Both the position numbers and the translations under genes were made by a program. This document shows positions 5,916 to 7,182 of a DNA stretch of 7,182 nucleotides, one piece after another; the stretch's first letter is position 1; each line of letters begins with the position of its first letter. The DNA comes from JAPWJZ01 sp038247245 (GTDB lineage Bacteria; Pseudomonadota; Alphaproteobacteria; Micavibrionales; UBA2020): assembly GCA_038247245.1 (NCBI GenBank), contig JBBRVE010000117.1, forward strand, positions 1 through 7,182. Reading direction: 5' to 3'. The notes beneath the pieces are model-generated. The model saw only the letters and a list, made by a program, of their open reading frames with translations, was not told where the DNA came from and ran no database searches.

Positions 5916-6443
5916 TTATTTCTGAAGGATATCCAGATCCGCCAGCACTTCTTCGCTATGCGATGCGGGATCGACATCGTCATATACTTTGCGGATGACG
6001 CCCAGCGGATCGATGATGAAGGTATGGCGCGCAGAAACGGTCGTCAGGCCGAGCTCAAGGGTCGAGCCGTAAACTTCGCTGATCTTTTTGTCGGTATCCG
6101 CCAGCAGCATGAAATTCAGGCCTTCCTTGGCGCAGAATTCCTTGTGGCTGTCGGGGCTGTCCGTGCTGACACCGAGTATGACGGTATTCTTTTCGGTATA
6201 TTTAGCTTCATCTTCCTGAAAGTTATGCGCCTCCAGCGAACAGCCTTGCGTAAAGTCCTTCGGGTAAAAATAAAGGACAATCCATTTGTTCTTGAAGTCG
6301 GTGAAGCTGATGGCATCGCCGTGCTGGTTTTTCAGGCTGAAGGCGGGGGCGGGCGTGCCGGCTTTCGGCATGTCGGCGGCTATCGCGTTCAGGGAAAACA
6401 GCGCGCAAAAGGCAAACGCGGCGAAAGCGGAGATTTTTTTCAT
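5916..6443 (-). CDS. bcp: BCP/PrxQ-type thiol peroxidase with signal peptide
   Basis: A peroxiredoxin of 175 residues that reduces hydrogen peroxide and organic hydroperoxides through a peroxidatic cysteine. That residue is Cys68 in YPKDFTQGC, the family's P-x3-T-x2-C site; Arg139 in SARHTFIIDP is the supporting arginine. The common resolving Cys five residues on is His73 here. Cys104 (HKEFCAKEG), 36 residues after Cys68, is the likely resolver, as in the PrxQ subgroup that uses a helix-3 cysteine. Unlike the usual cytosolic BCP of about 150 residues, it begins with a signal peptide (MKKISAFAAF..., cleavage near AIA at 20-22), which suggests the periplasm. The reductant there would have to be a periplasmic thiol system. 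It is downstream of the gene at 6449-7159 with a 5-nt gap and no clear ribosome site, so it is probably translationally coupled. Confidence 0.93.
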   Translation of the reverse strand: MKKISAFAAFAFCALFSLNAIAADMPKAGTPAPAFSLKNQHGDAISFTDFKNKWIVLYFYPKDFTQGCSLEAHNFQEDEAKYTEKNTVILGVSTDSPDSHKEFCAKEGLNFMLLADTDKKISEVYGSTLELGLTTVSARHTFIIDPLGVIRKVYDDVDPASHSEEVLADLDILQK

Positions 6444-6448
6444 GTCGG

Positions 6449-7159
6449 TTACGGACGCAGCGCGCCGCCTTTATATTTCTTGGTTGCGGGGGGCAGCGTG
6501 GGGCCTTTGGGCGGCGGGCCCTCCTTGGCGGCGACGATATCGGGGATGCGGTCGGGCGCGTTATCGCCCAGCCATTCGCCCAATGCCTCGCGGAGGGAGT
6601 CATAGCCGTATGCTGGCGATTCCTCATGCTTCTTGGTAAAACCGCCACCGATATCCCAGTCTTCGGACAGCTTATCGAAGCGGGTGACGGCGATGTCTTC
6701 ATCCGACCTATGGGATACGGGTGCCAGCACGATCTGGATCATCGGGTGGATTTCGGTGGGGGAGGCGACGTCCTTGCCCCAGTCCTTGTCATAGCGGACG
6801 GTGATGGTGAGCGTCGGGCCGTCATGCAGGGTTTCATCCAATGCCTCGACCGCTTCATCGATATTGCCGTCGGAGAAGCCGACCTTTACATGGAATTTCT
6901 TGCCATCTTTTTCGGGCAGGGACTCCAGCAGCGATAAAATCGGGTGGATATGACCTTCGTATTTTTCACGCATGCCGTCCTTGGCTTCGTTGCATTCTCG
7001 CAGCAATTCGGCACGCAGGGTGTCTTTCTGGCCTTTCAGCGCGGCCTGCTCGCCGGCGAGCGTCTGGTTCTCCTCCACCTTTTTAGAGGCGGCTTCGAGG
7101 AAATCCTTGAATACATCCTTGGGCGGCTTGCCGTCTTCGGGCAAAGGATCGTCGGACAT
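6449..7159 (-). CDS. Uncharacterised acidic protein with N-terminal coiled coil
   Basis: A 236-residue protein that I do not recognise. The N-terminal third (about 14-65) is a charged, heptad-like helix (VFKDFLEAASKKVEENQTL and onward, then LRAELLRECNEAKDGMREKYEG), a likely coiled coil. The middle (about 85-155) looks like a mixed alpha/beta domain with strands FHVKVGF, TLTITVRYD and MIQIVLAPV. A second small section with DWDIGGGF and SLREALGEWLGD follows (about 165-200). The C-terminus is a Pro/Lys-rich tail. There is no signal peptide or membrane segment, one cysteine, and the net charge is strongly acidic. The start is ATG at 7159, with GGAG 5 nt upstream (7168-7165). It is the first visible gene of an operon with the peroxiredoxin 5 nt downstream, and its promoter is outside the window or in the last 20 bases. 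A role in oxidative stress is only suggested by that neighbour. Confidence 0.8.
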   Translation of the reverse strand: MSDDPLPEDGKPPKDVFKDFLEAASKKVEENQTLAGEQAALKGQKDTLRAELLRECNEAKDGMREKYEGHIHPILSLLESLPEKDGKKFHVKVGFSDGNIDEAVEALDETLHDGPTLTITVRYDKDWGKDVASPTEIHPMIQIVLAPVSHRSDEDIAVTRFDKLSEDWDIGGGFTKKHEESPAYGYDSLREALGEWLGDNAPDRIPDIVAAKEGPPPKGPTLPPATKKYKGGALRP

Positions 7160-7182
7160 AAAAACTCCGGTCGTTGTCAGCA

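Noticed and set aside
5958..6605. Plus-strand open frame (215 residues) opposite the peroxiredoxin
   Set aside because: It spans two minus-strand genes, one of them an unmistakable peroxiredoxin, and has no recognisable content.

Overview
This 7.2-kb stretch is gene-dense and moderately GC-rich. It comes from a Gram-negative bacterium: one protein has a signal peptide and a beta-barrel-like C-terminus ending in Trp, and a periplasm-targeted peroxiredoxin is present. Codon and GC style, together with the CBS/CorC_HlyC protein, would suit an alphaproteobacterium. No marker gene proves this, so the taxonomy is only a guess. No tRNA, rRNA, CRISPR array, insertion sequence or phage gene is visible.

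Layout: (1) The left edge holds the 3' end of a CBS-pair plus CorC_HlyC membrane protein gene (+, ends 571). (2) Positions 577-4808 form the most distinctive part. Two paralogous HELGH (zincin-type) metalloprotease genes lie on the minus strand (577-1620 and 3741-4808). Between them is a two-gene plus-strand operon of ankyrin-repeat proteins (1771-2835 and 2832-3737), joined by a 4-nt ATGA overlap. The first protease gene and the first ankyrin gene diverge from an AT-rich control region. The second ankyrin gene and the second protease gene converge with 3 nt between their stop codons. (3) A second AT-rich divergent region (about 4809-4968) drives the second protease leftward and an outer-membrane beta-barrel candidate (4969-5913) rightward. 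(4) On the minus strand at the right, an uncharacterised acidic coiled-coil protein (6449-7159) and a signal-peptide-bearing BCP/PrxQ-type peroxiredoxin (5916-6443) form an operon with a 5-nt gap.

The two ankyrin proteins share a basic C-terminal box (SAP-R/K-TA-x-F-R/K-K). The two proteases share an N-terminal RRDYPxET...TFID box, the HELGH site, a downstream E-x-AA-x-x-FA-x-x-RGL helix and an HxT...ALDA segment. The best reading is a duplicated protease/ankyrin module in which the ankyrin proteins may bind, restrain or target the proteases. That functional link is inference from layout and shared motifs. None of the four has a signal peptide. All three convergent gene pairs have only 2-5 nt between stop codons, so there is no room for dedicated terminators and the 3' ends of the transcripts probably overlap.
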